From positions 1 to 47,894 of the forward strand of contig JAEXOR010000030.1 of assembly GCA_023439185.1 (NCBI GenBank): 47,894 bases of DNA. Direction: 5' to 3'. Of the stretch, positions 15,406 to 22,165 are shown piece by piece. Made by a program: the position numbers and the translations under genes. Under the pieces are notes generated by a model. That model did not search any database. It was not told the DNA's origin and worked only from the letters and a program-made list of their open reading frames with translations. How positions within the stretch are numbered: position 1 is the stretch's first letter; each line of letters begins with the position of its first letter. This DNA comes from Bacillota bacterium (GTDB lineage: Bacteria; Bacillota; Desulfotomaculia; Desulfotomaculales; Desulfallaceae).

Positions 15406-16333
15406 TGAATATCTTACCTCTCGTTTCAACAGGAACATTTGGCCGTTCCGGAAGTGCGTGATTATCCGCCGTGCCGGCGGCCGGTGGCAAAGCAAACAGT
15501 GCCGCCCCTATGGCGCCGGTAAGTTGAGTGTCGTACCCGGGCTTTAATGCCGCGTAGCCAAGTCCCTTTTCCAGGCGGCTGACTATGCCTATGTTTTTGG
15601 CAATTCCGCCGGTAATGACAAAGTCTTTTTTGATCCCGTTGCGTTTCAGCAGCGCGATGACGCGTTGAGCCATGGCGGAGCAATAGGCCGCCAGAACCTT
15701 CTCTTTGGGCCACCCCGACCTAAGCAGGCGGGTTGCTTCGGATTTGGCGAACACCACACAGGTGCTGCTGACCGGTTCGGGCTCATCTTCCACCAGTGAT
15801 CTTTCGCCCAACTCTTCAATGGGGATCTCCAGCAGTTCGGCAAATACCTCCAAACCGCGTCCGGTCCCGGCGGCGCATTTATCGTTCATCAAAAATGACA
15901 GAACTTTACCGTTTTCATCGATATTAATAACTTTGCAGTCTTGTCCGCCCATATCGAGGATTGTCCGGACGGTGGGACCGTACATGAAATTGGCTCCCCG
16001 GGCATGGCATGATATCTCTGTAATGGACTTATCGGCAAAGGGTACGTTAACCCTGCCGTATCCCGTGCCGACCGTGAAATGAATATCGTCCGGGGTCATG
16101 CCGGTGCCTTCCAGCGCCCGGTCCAATGCCCTTAAAGCGCTATCCGGGCTACTTGAGCCGGTGCGTATGCTGGCCACGGCATAAAGCTGGCCGTTACACA
16201 TAATCACGCATTGGGAGCTGACCGAGCCCACATCGACGCCGCAGGTTATAACGCCGGCTTTTTTCCAATCAATGCCGGGGTTATACCGGTTATATTCTTT
16301 CCATCTCCAGAAATCTCTCCTCTGTTCAGCCAT
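15386..16333 (-). CDS. BzdQ-like ATPase subunit (BadF/BadG/HgdC family)
   Basis: This 315-residue ASKHA-fold ATPase belongs to the benzoyl-CoA reductase/2-hydroxyacyl-CoA dehydratase activator family. A 28-residue N-terminal extension (WRWKEYNRYNPGIDW) precedes the phosphate-1 loop GVDVGSVSSQ (32-41). DMGGQD follows at 127-132, and the two cysteines expected to bridge a [4Fe-4S] cluster across the dimer are Cys153 (NDKCAAGTG) and Cys192 (SSTCVVFAKSEA). The N-terminal extension and length resemble BzdQ. It would couple ATP hydrolysis to delivery of low-potential electrons. No BzdN/BzdO or BcrB/BcrC catalytic subunits lie in this window. GGAGG lies nine bases before the ATG. Confidence 0.85.
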   Translation of the reverse strand: MAEQRRDFWRWKEYNRYNPGIDWKKAGVITCGVDVGSVSSQCVIMCNGQLYAVASIRTGSSSPDSALRALDRALEGTGMTPDDIHFTVGTGYGRVNVPFADKSITEISCHARGANFMYGPTVRTILDMGGQDCKVINIDENGKVLSFLMNDKCAAGTGRGLEVFAELLEIPIEELGERSLVEDEPEPVSSTCVVFAKSEATRLLRSGWPKEKVLAAYCSAMAQRVIALLKRNGIKKDFVITGGIAKNIGIVSRLEKGLGYAALKPGYDTQLTGAIGAALFALPPAAGTADNHALPERPNVPVETRGKIFNEHDGI

Positions 16334-16365
16334 TTACCGTCCTCCAAAAAAGCTTTTCGGATTAA

Positions 16366-17142
16366 TCAACGGACCGACCTTTCCGCGGCAATTACGGCGG
16401 CACCCAGCGCGCCGATAAAATCAGGCCCGTCCGGCAGCACAACCTTCATTCCCAGGCTGTCTTCCATCGATTTAACAAACCCCGGGTTATTTGCCATGCC
16501 GCCGATGAGAACAAGGTCTTTTTCCACGCCGACCCGCCGGATCAGTGAGGTAATCCGGTCGGCCACGGCGTCCAGGACGGCCCTGGCGATATCCTCTCCG
16601 GCGGTTTTGGCGTGAATTAATGATATTACCTCGGACTCCGCGAATACCGCGCACTGGGCGTTCATCGGCACTTTCTTCGTGGATTGCAGCGATAGTTCGC
16701 CCATTTGTTCAACGGAAACCTCCAGTGCCCGGCTCATGGCCTCCACAAATGAGCCTGTCCCCGCCGCGCACTGATCGTTAACGGCAAAATCAATAACCCG
16801 GCCATTCCGGTCGACCTTTACCGCCCGGATTTCCTCAGCGCCGACATCCACGACAAACCCGGCGCCGGGACACGCGAACTTGGCTCCCCTGGCGGCGGCG
16901 CTCACATCTGTTATGTCGCTGTTCGCGAAAGCGACCTCGGTCCGGCCGGCGCCGGTGGCTGTTATGTGGCTTAAATCCGTTTCTTTCAGTCCGGCTTTTT
17001 TTAAGGCCTGGTTAAACGCGTCTTCGGCGGCTTTCTTTTGATTGAAACCGCTTAATACTTTACCTTTGGCCAATATCCGGTTGTCTTTCAATATTACTAC
17101 CCTGGTGTATTTATTTCCAGCGTCAACACCGGCTGTGATCAT
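16366..17142 (-). CDS. BzdP-like ATPase subunit (BadF/BadG/HgdC family)
   Basis: This second, shorter ASKHA ATPase (258 residues from the ATG at 17142) pairs with the downstream BzdQ-like subunit. It has GVDAGNKYTR at 5-14 and VDVGAEEIRAV where the partner has DMGGQD; that is the difference seen between the two ATPase subunits of class I benzoyl-CoA reductases. Cys125 (NDQCAAGTG) and Cys164 (NAQCAVFAESE) are the cluster ligands. The start at 17142 is preferred over 17178 because GGTGGAGGG lies upstream of it and the predicted transcription start is near 17162. Two unequal ATPases favour a benzoyl-CoA reductase over a homodimeric dehydratase activator. Confidence 0.83.
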   Translation of the reverse strand: MITAGVDAGNKYTRVVILKDNRILAKGKVLSGFNQKKAAEDAFNQALKKAGLKETDLSHITATGAGRTEVAFANSDITDVSAAARGAKFACPGAGFVVDVGAEEIRAVKVDRNGRVIDFAVNDQCAAGTGSFVEAMSRALEVSVEQMGELSLQSTKKVPMNAQCAVFAESEVISLIHAKTAGEDIARAVLDAVADRITSLIRRVGVEKDLVLIGGMANNPGFVKSMEDSLGMKVVLPDGPDFIGALGAAVIAAERSVR

Positions 17143-17168
17143 GATCCGGCCCTCCACCTTTTGGAAAT

Positions 17169-17196
17169 ATTCTAACATAAAAAATCCGGTTGTGAA
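17169..17196 (-). promoter_or_regulatory. Promoter of the ATPase operon
   Basis: On the minus strand TTCACA (17191-17196) and TAGAAT (17169-17174) are 16 bp apart, each one base from the sigma-A consensus. The predicted transcript starts about 20 nt before the ATG at 17142. Identified by eye. Confidence 0.5.
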
Positions 17197-17218
17197 TCAA
17201 ATCTGAAAAATGCTCCAC

Positions 17219-17248
17219 TTGTGAGATGTTCCTTTTTAGTTGTATAAT
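17219..17248 (+). promoter_or_regulatory. Promoter of the CBS/sigma-54 regulator gene
   Basis: TTGTGA (17219-17224) and a perfect TATAAT (17243-17248) are separated by 18 bp, giving a leader of about 120 nt before the ATG at 17375. It overlaps the divergent ATPase promoter region, so the two could be co-controlled. Identified by eye. Confidence 0.5.
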
Positions 17249-17374
17249 AAAGCTACATACTGTTTTGTTAGTGTATATTATGTGTACTGTTAAACATTTT
17301 TCTATCGGTACTGTCCGTGTATCTCAATCAGTGCCGGCGATTTCCGTATTTCTATCAAAGGTGGTTGGCGTATA

Positions 17375-18751
17375 ATGATAGCTAAAGAAATAATGGAACC
17401 TACCGAGATTAGTATAACTCCCAGTTGCCGGTTGGGCGACGCAATTGAATTGCTTCGGCAGACCAAGCTTTACGGCATTCCCGTTGTTGATCACCAGAAT
17501 GTGCTGATCGGATTGTTTACCAGGTCAAATTTATTCGATTGCCTGCTAAACGGGATGGATGTTAATGATCTAGTAGCCAATCATTATATTGAGGACGTCA
17601 TCTTTTTTAAGGAGGATATGGTATTCAATAATTTATCCGAGCTGAACCAGTGGCTCAGGAATGTGCGCATCGGGCAAACACCCGTGGTCAATTTGAAAAA
17701 TGAGCCGGTTGGTGTTATTACCCAGGCGATGATCGTTAATTTTTTGCTTGACCATATTGATAATTTACACAAAAAAGAATATAGAACAACAGAACAATTT
17801 ATTCAGCAGGGTAATGACCTTTATAAGATCAACGGCACCAGATACACCATCAACTCTATTATAAACAAAAGTGACACCATGGAGGAAGCAAAAAGACTTG
17901 CTTTATTGGCGGCCAACAATTCCTCGACCGTCTTAATCACAGGAGAATGCGGTACCGGCAAGGAATTGTTCGCTCAGGCAATCCATAACGCCAGTGACCG
18001 CTGGACGAAACCGTTTATTAACATTAATTGCGCCGCTATTCCGCCTGAACTGGCCGAGTCGGAATTGTTCGGCTATGAGTCGGGATCCTTTACCGGCGCC
18101 GCCAAACATGGGAAACCCGGCAAATTTGAGCTGGCGCATAAAAGTACGATTTTTTTGGATGAAATAGGGGACATGCCGTTATCGCTGCAGAGCAAAATGC
18201 TGCGCACTATTCAAGAAAAAGAGGTCATCCGCATCGGCGGGCTGCAGCCGAAAAAAATTGACGTGCGGATTATTGCCGCCACCAATAAGGATTTGCTCAA
18301 ACTGGCCTATGAAGGCAAATTCCGGTTGGATTTATATTATCGTTTAAAAGTTTTATCTTTGAATATCCCGCCCCTTAGAAATCACATGGAAGATATCCCC
18401 GTTCTGGTGGATTACTTTATCACCAAATACAATAATCCGCCGGAAAAACTGATTAAGGGTATTACGGACGATGCCCTGAAATTTTTAGAAAACTATAACT
18501 GGCCCGGTAATACCAGGGAGCTTGAAAACCTGGTTCAAAGAGCGATTATTTTTTGCAAGGGCGATATTATTAAAGTGGATGATTTGGGTTTTAATTACGG
18601 CGAAGAGAACGCCGATAAAATATATTCGCTTTCCGGAGTTGAAAGGGAAGCGATATTTAAAGCCCTGGAAATAACCAAGGGAAACAAGCTAAAAGCGGCC
18701 AAGCTATTGGGCATCAGCCGCTCGACGCTGTACAAAAAGCTGATGGAATAA
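17375..18751 (+). CDS. Sigma-54-dependent activator with N-terminal CBS domain pair
   Basis: This 458-residue enhancer-binding protein has a CBS (Bateman) pair at about 1-125, a short linker, an AAA+ domain at about 160-395, and a Fis-type helix-turn-helix at about 430-458 (GNKLKAAKLLGISRSTLYKKL region). Walker A is GECGTGKE (190-197). The sigma-54-contact loop reads GSFTGA (237-242) instead of GAFTGA. Walker B is IFLDEIGD, and the arginine region RLDLYYRL is near 317. CBS pairs commonly bind adenine nucleotides, so it may sense energy state or an adenylated/CoA ligand. It is divergent from the ATP-consuming BzdQP-like ATPases, which makes them candidate targets. I found no clear -24/-12 promoter near it. 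Confidence 0.9.
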   Translation: MIAKEIMEPTEISITPSCRLGDAIELLRQTKLYGIPVVDHQNVLIGLFTRSNLFDCLLNGMDVNDLVANHYIEDVIFFKEDMVFNNLSELNQWLRNVRIGQTPVVNLKNEPVGVITQAMIVNFLLDHIDNLHKKEYRTTEQFIQQGNDLYKINGTRYTINSIINKSDTMEEAKRLALLAANNSSTVLITGECGTGKELFAQAIHNASDRWTKPFININCAAIPPELAESELFGYESGSFTGAAKHGKPGKFELAHKSTIFLDEIGDMPLSLQSKMLRTIQEKEVIRIGGLQPKKIDVRIIAATNKDLLKLAYEGKFRLDLYYRLKVLSLNIPPLRNHMEDIPVLVDYFITKYNNPPEKLIKGITDDALKFLENYNWPGNTRELENLVQRAIIFCKGDIIKVDDLGFNYGEENADKIYSLSGVEREAIFKALEITKGNKLKAAKLLGISRSTLYKKLME

Positions 18752-18754
18752 TTT

Positions 18755-19852
18755 TTAACCGCTTATTTTCTCTGTTGTCGCCCGGCCGCCCCTGTATGTA
18801 TTAATGACCTCGGCCATGATGCTTACGGCAATCTCTTCGGGTGTTTCCGCCCCGATATCCAATCCGATGGGAGAAAATACAACAGCCAGTTTTTCATGGG
18901 GCACTCCCTCTGCCGTCAACTGGCCCATTACCGCTTTGATTTTCCTGCGGCTGCCGATCATGCCGATATATGCCGCCGGGCGATCAATAAGCTTCCTCAG
19001 GCAGTCCCGGTCGTGTTGGTGGCCCCGGGTAACTATTATCGCGTAGGTGCCGGGTCCGATGTCCAAATTTCCCAGCGCCGCCTCAAAGTTATCGCATACC
19101 ACCCTGTCCGCCTCGGGGAAACGGACGGTATTGGCGAATTCCGGTCTGTCGTCGACAACGGTAACTTTAAAACCCAGGAGCGAAGCGATGCTTACCAGGG
19201 GCAGGGCGATATGTCCTCCGCCGAGTATCAGCACTTCGGGATTCAGAATGCCCGGTTCAATGAAAAATTCCACCTGCCGAGCATTATCCAATGGTGATGT
19301 TACAAGCAGGGGTTTAATACTTTTGCCCAGGCTGCCGGCGGCGGAGACGGCCAGACTGTTTATATCGGCGGAACCCAAATCTCCCACCAGATATTCATCG
19401 GCCAGGAAAATCGCTTTCCGGCCCGTCGGGATCGGGGTTTCCCCTTTGATGCCGGTTAAAGTAACCAGTACGGGTTTTTCATTATAATTTATTGATTGCA
19501 CGTACCGGTTCAGGATCTCCAGGGTATGTTCGTCTTCCTTGCTGATATAGTCCACAAATACATCCATCACGCCGCCGCAGATCATTCCTTCACCGGCTGT
19601 GATATCACCGGTCAGGTCAATATGGCGGGTGAATGATTTTTTAATTTCCAGGGCCTTAAGGCATTCACCCTTGATGATCTCTTCTCCAAGCCCGCCCCCT
19701 ATGGTTCCGTGTATAACGGGGCCGGCGGCAACAATCATTTTGGTCCCGGCCCCCCGGGGGGTTGAACCGATCGCGTTGGTAATCACGGCCAGCGCGGCGT
19801 CCTGTCCGCCTTCCAGTAATGCGATCAGCTTTTTGATTATTTCAAGATCCAT
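18755..19852 (-). CDS. xdhC: XdhC/CoxI family molybdenum hydroxylase maturation protein
   Basis: This full-length 365-residue XdhC-type protein has an N-terminal XdhC/CoxI domain (AVITNAIGSTPRGAGTKM at about 22-39 and GTIGGGLGEE). Its C-terminal Rossmann domain includes VLILGGGHIALPLVS, VVDDRPEFAN, YAIIVTRGHQHD, YIGMIGSRRK and SPIGLDIGAETPEEIA. XdhC binds molybdenum cofactor and inserts its sulfurated form into the apoenzyme. The start is 1 nt after the YqeB stop, so it is part of the yqeC-mocA-yqeB-xdhC operon. It ends 3 nt from the convergent regulator gene, with no visible terminator between them. Confidence 0.92.
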   Translation of the reverse strand: MDLEIIKKLIALLEGGQDAALAVITNAIGSTPRGAGTKMIVAAGPVIHGTIGGGLGEEIIKGECLKALEIKKSFTRHIDLTGDITAGEGMICGGVMDVFVDYISKEDEHTLEILNRYVQSINYNEKPVLVTLTGIKGETPIPTGRKAIFLADEYLVGDLGSADINSLAVSAAGSLGKSIKPLLVTSPLDNARQVEFFIEPGILNPEVLILGGGHIALPLVSIASLLGFKVTVVDDRPEFANTVRFPEADRVVCDNFEAALGNLDIGPGTYAIIVTRGHQHDRDCLRKLIDRPAAYIGMIGSRRKIKAVMGQLTAEGVPHEKLAVVFSPIGLDIGAETPEEIAVSIMAEVINTYRGGRATTEKISG

Positions 19853-19853
19853 T

Positions 19854-20669
19854 TTAAGCGTTTCTCCTTCCTCTGAGGCTTAAACAAAGGAGGGCTTCAA
19901 GAACCCCGCCGGCCACCGCGCGGGATTTATCCGAGATCGTGAAACAGTGTTCCCGGGCCGCCCGGGGGTCTATATCCCCCACTTTCATCCCTTTATGGAC
20001 GTTTAGGCCGTCTTTTAACAACCCTCTTAGCACCCCGTCAATGGTGGCCGTCAGCGGGACGCCTTCAACCAAGGCAAGTAACTCTCCCTTGGCCACTTGA
20101 TCACCGATTTTTTTCCGGGCGTCAAAAATTCCGGCGGCCGGCGCCCGCAGGACGCGTTCCTCCCCGAAACCGCCTATGATGCCGGGAATCCCGGTATTTG
20201 GTTCGGCGGCGCCGGTTAAAATCACCCGGCCTAAATTGTGCCCCCGTTTGGTTTCCACCACCGCGTGCACATCAATTCCGGCGGTAAAACCCGGACCCAG
20301 TCCTATGACTACCGGCGCTTCATCAATGCCGGTGCCCAGGTTCTTTTTGGCCAGCACGGCATCTATCACAACAGCCGGCTTTAATGCGCCCACCAGGCTC
20401 CAGCTCGGATCCACCGCCACCGCGATATTGCCTTTATCCAGGATAGCCCTGATTTTATCCACGCCGGCGGCCGATTCGGCCGTTACATCTTCCACAGTAT
20501 ACTTTCCCTCGTAGATGGCCTCGGCAAAGGATACCGGGCGGCGAATTACCGTCGGTTGTTCAATATCCAGCATGACCACGGAGTATCCGCATCTGGCCAG
20601 CCTGTGGGCGGTACCACTGGCCAGATCCCCTGCGCCTTTAATCAGTACCGGGTTGTTATTCAACATCAT
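19854..20669 (-). CDS. yqeB: YqeB/EF2563-type selenium-dependent molybdenum hydroxylase accessory protein
   Basis: This protein of about 271 residues begins with the NAD-like loop LIKGAGDLASGTAHRL and has FAEAIYEGKYTVEDV, VVIGLGPGFTAGIDVHAVVE and RGHNLGR. These are hallmarks of the EF2563/YqeB family that co-occurs with selenium-dependent molybdenum hydroxylases. A late segment around 185-230 looks biotinyl-lipoyl-like (IFDARKKIGDQVAKGELL). The ATG at 20669 follows AGGGGGCG and overlaps the mocA end by 14 nt. The biochemical role (cofactor selenation or cyanide-labile Se handling) is a family-level hypothesis. Confidence 0.88.
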   Translation of the reverse strand: MMLNNNPVLIKGAGDLASGTAHRLARCGYSVVMLDIEQPTVIRRPVSFAEAIYEGKYTVEDVTAESAAGVDKIRAILDKGNIAVAVDPSWSLVGALKPAVVIDAVLAKKNLGTGIDEAPVVIGLGPGFTAGIDVHAVVETKRGHNLGRVILTGAAEPNTGIPGIIGGFGEERVLRAPAAGIFDARKKIGDQVAKGELLALVEGVPLTATIDGVLRGLLKDGLNVHKGMKVGDIDPRAAREHCFTISDKSRAVAGGVLEALLCLSLRGRRNA

Positions 20670-21261
20670 TCGCCCCCTGTTCAAAGCTGATGAGCCGGTT
20701 ATAATCTTCCCAGGTATCGATATCGAAAATTACTCCCATATCGTCAACGTCAACCCTGGCCATTTGCCGGCGGCAGCGCTCAATGATTTTACGGGCTCCG
20801 GTATCGCCGCTGAGAGTGATCAGAGCCGGAAACAGCTCTTTGTCAAATAACACCGGGTTGCCCCTTTGCCCCCGGTAAAACGGCGCCGCTATATATTTCC
20901 CACTCAGACGATATCCGGCGATAATTTTATCAATGGTGGAGGTTTGCAGCAGCGGCTGATCTCCCAGCACGAAAAGCACCGCCGCGGCTGAATCCCCCAG
21001 CGCGGTCAACCCGGCCTTGATTGAGGTGCTCTGGCCTTTGGCATAATCCGGGTTATACGCAAAACCAACGGGAAAATGCTTGAGCCCCTCGCTGACTTCT
21101 TCCGCCCGGTGTCCGAGAACAACAACTATTTTGTCCACCCGGGAACCGATTAACGCTTGTACGACGGCCGCCGTCAAAATTCCATCCCGGTAAGGCAGGA
21201 GCTGTTTAGGCGTGCCCAGGCGGCTTGAAATCCCACCGGCTAATACCACAGCGGCAATCAA
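20656..21261 (-). CDS. mocA: Molybdenum cofactor cytidylyltransferase-like nucleotidyltransferase
   Basis: This 201-residue MobA-like NTP transferase has the nucleotide loop VVLAGGISSRLGTPKQLLPY at 5-24, VVVLGHRAEEV, the metal-binding region FVLGDQPLLQ near 96-105, and APFYRGQRGNPVLF. MocA-type enzymes attach CMP to molybdopterin to make the dinucleotide cofactor used by this enzyme family. The start is TTG at 21261, overlapping the yqeC stop (TTGA); GGAGG lies about 11 bases upstream. The gene overlaps yqeB downstream, so cofactor steps are tightly coupled. Confidence 0.88.
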   Translation of the reverse strand: MIAAVVLAGGISSRLGTPKQLLPYRDGILTAAVVQALIGSRVDKIVVVLGHRAEEVSEGLKHFPVGFAYNPDYAKGQSTSIKAGLTALGDSAAAVLFVLGDQPLLQTSTIDKIIAGYRLSGKYIAAPFYRGQRGNPVLFDKELFPALITLSGDTGARKIIERCRRQMARVDVDDMGVIFDIDTWEDYNRLISFEQGANDVE

Positions 21262-22019
21262 AAAAACAATACCTCCACCACCGGCAGGTTTTCCCTGGCG
21301 GCGCCGACGATTACTCTTTTCGCGCCCCCCCGGCCAAGTAGAACCGCGATCTCCCGGGCCCGGTTCAGTTCTTCCGGCAGTTGAACCTTGTTTATGAAAG
21401 GGACCCAGCGGCTGTTTTCGGGGATGTCCTTGCGGTATCCATCGGGATGCAGCAATACCGTTGCCACCATCGCGGGGGTCATCAATTCACCCTCCCGGAC
21501 ACCGGTCAGCCTGGAAACTATTTCGGGCCGGTGTACATTTTCCTTAATCAGCGGCTTATACAGGCAATCCACTCCGATCACCGGAATCACCAATGTGGTT
21601 AAATCCGGAATCACCGGTTCACCATCCCGGGGGGCTTTAAAGGGTTTGCGGGCCGCGCCGTCGGCCTCGACCAGCACTAGATCGGCTCCGGCTTCCAGCA
21701 GCGGGCCGGTTGAATTTTTATCGATGCCGATAATTTTATTTTCAGGCGTCAGGCCCAAACCGGCCACCACCACCGGGCAGGTTTTAAAGCTGTTTTTAAG
21801 GGCGGAACAAAGAACATTGGGATCCGGTTCAAGGATCACGTTTATTTTTTGATTGGGGTCCGGGGCGAGAATACGGGTGGTGGTGGTCAGAACAACTTTA
21901 TATCCCAAGTTCGCGGCTTCATAACCCATGGCGAACATGGTGGTGGTTTTTCCCCCGCCGCCCACCAGGGCGACGACTTCACCCCTATGCACTTCAAAAG
22001 CGTCAAGCAGGGCGCCCAT
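21258..22019 (-). CDS. yqeC: YqeC-type selenium-dependent hydroxylase accessory protein
   Basis: This 253-residue P-loop protein of the YqeC family has Walker A VALVGGGGKTTTMFAMG (about 16-32), then TTTTRI, a Walker B-like LVLVEADGAARKPFKAP stretch, and VIPVIGVDCL. It is first in the operon with MocA, YqeB and XdhC, the combination reported for selenium-dependent molybdenum hydroxylases. Its exact reaction is not established. It follows molybdenum hydroxylase operon 2 at a distance of 146 nt with a hairpin between. The ATG at 22019 follows AAAGGA by about ten bases. Confidence 0.87.
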   Translation of the reverse strand: MGALLDAFEVHRGEVVALVGGGGKTTTMFAMGYEAANLGYKVVLTTTTRILAPDPNQKINVILEPDPNVLCSALKNSFKTCPVVVAGLGLTPENKIIGIDKNSTGPLLEAGADLVLVEADGAARKPFKAPRDGEPVIPDLTTLVIPVIGVDCLYKPLIKENVHRPEIVSRLTGVREGELMTPAMVATVLLHPDGYRKDIPENSRWVPFINKVQLPEELNRAREIAVLLGRGGAKRVIVGAARENLPVVEVLFF

Positions 22020-22124
22020 ATTTGCAAGTCCTTTCCGGCAGCCGCGAAAATTTTATTTATTAACATAATACCATAAAAATAAGAGGACATCACAACTCTG
22101 CTTAGACACCTTTTCAACGAACTG

Positions 22125-22146
22125 AGGGGGCGCCGCAACGCCCCCT
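22125..22146 (-). terminator. Hairpin after molybdenum hydroxylase operon 2
   Basis: Arms AGGGGGCG (22125-22132) and CGCCCCCT (22139-22146) enclose a 6-nt loop just past the large-subunit stop. No T-run follows on the minus strand, so termination may be partial or the hairpin may protect the mRNA 3' end, letting some transcripts read into yqeC. Confidence 0.5.
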
Positions 22147-22165
22147 GCTTCGTTAATTTTTTTGT

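Noticed and set aside
22125..22146. Hairpins at 22125, 30957, 37666 and 40735 as full rho-independent terminators
   Set aside because: Stems are strong but no T-run follows on the relevant strand; listed as partial terminators or mRNA-stabilising hairpins.
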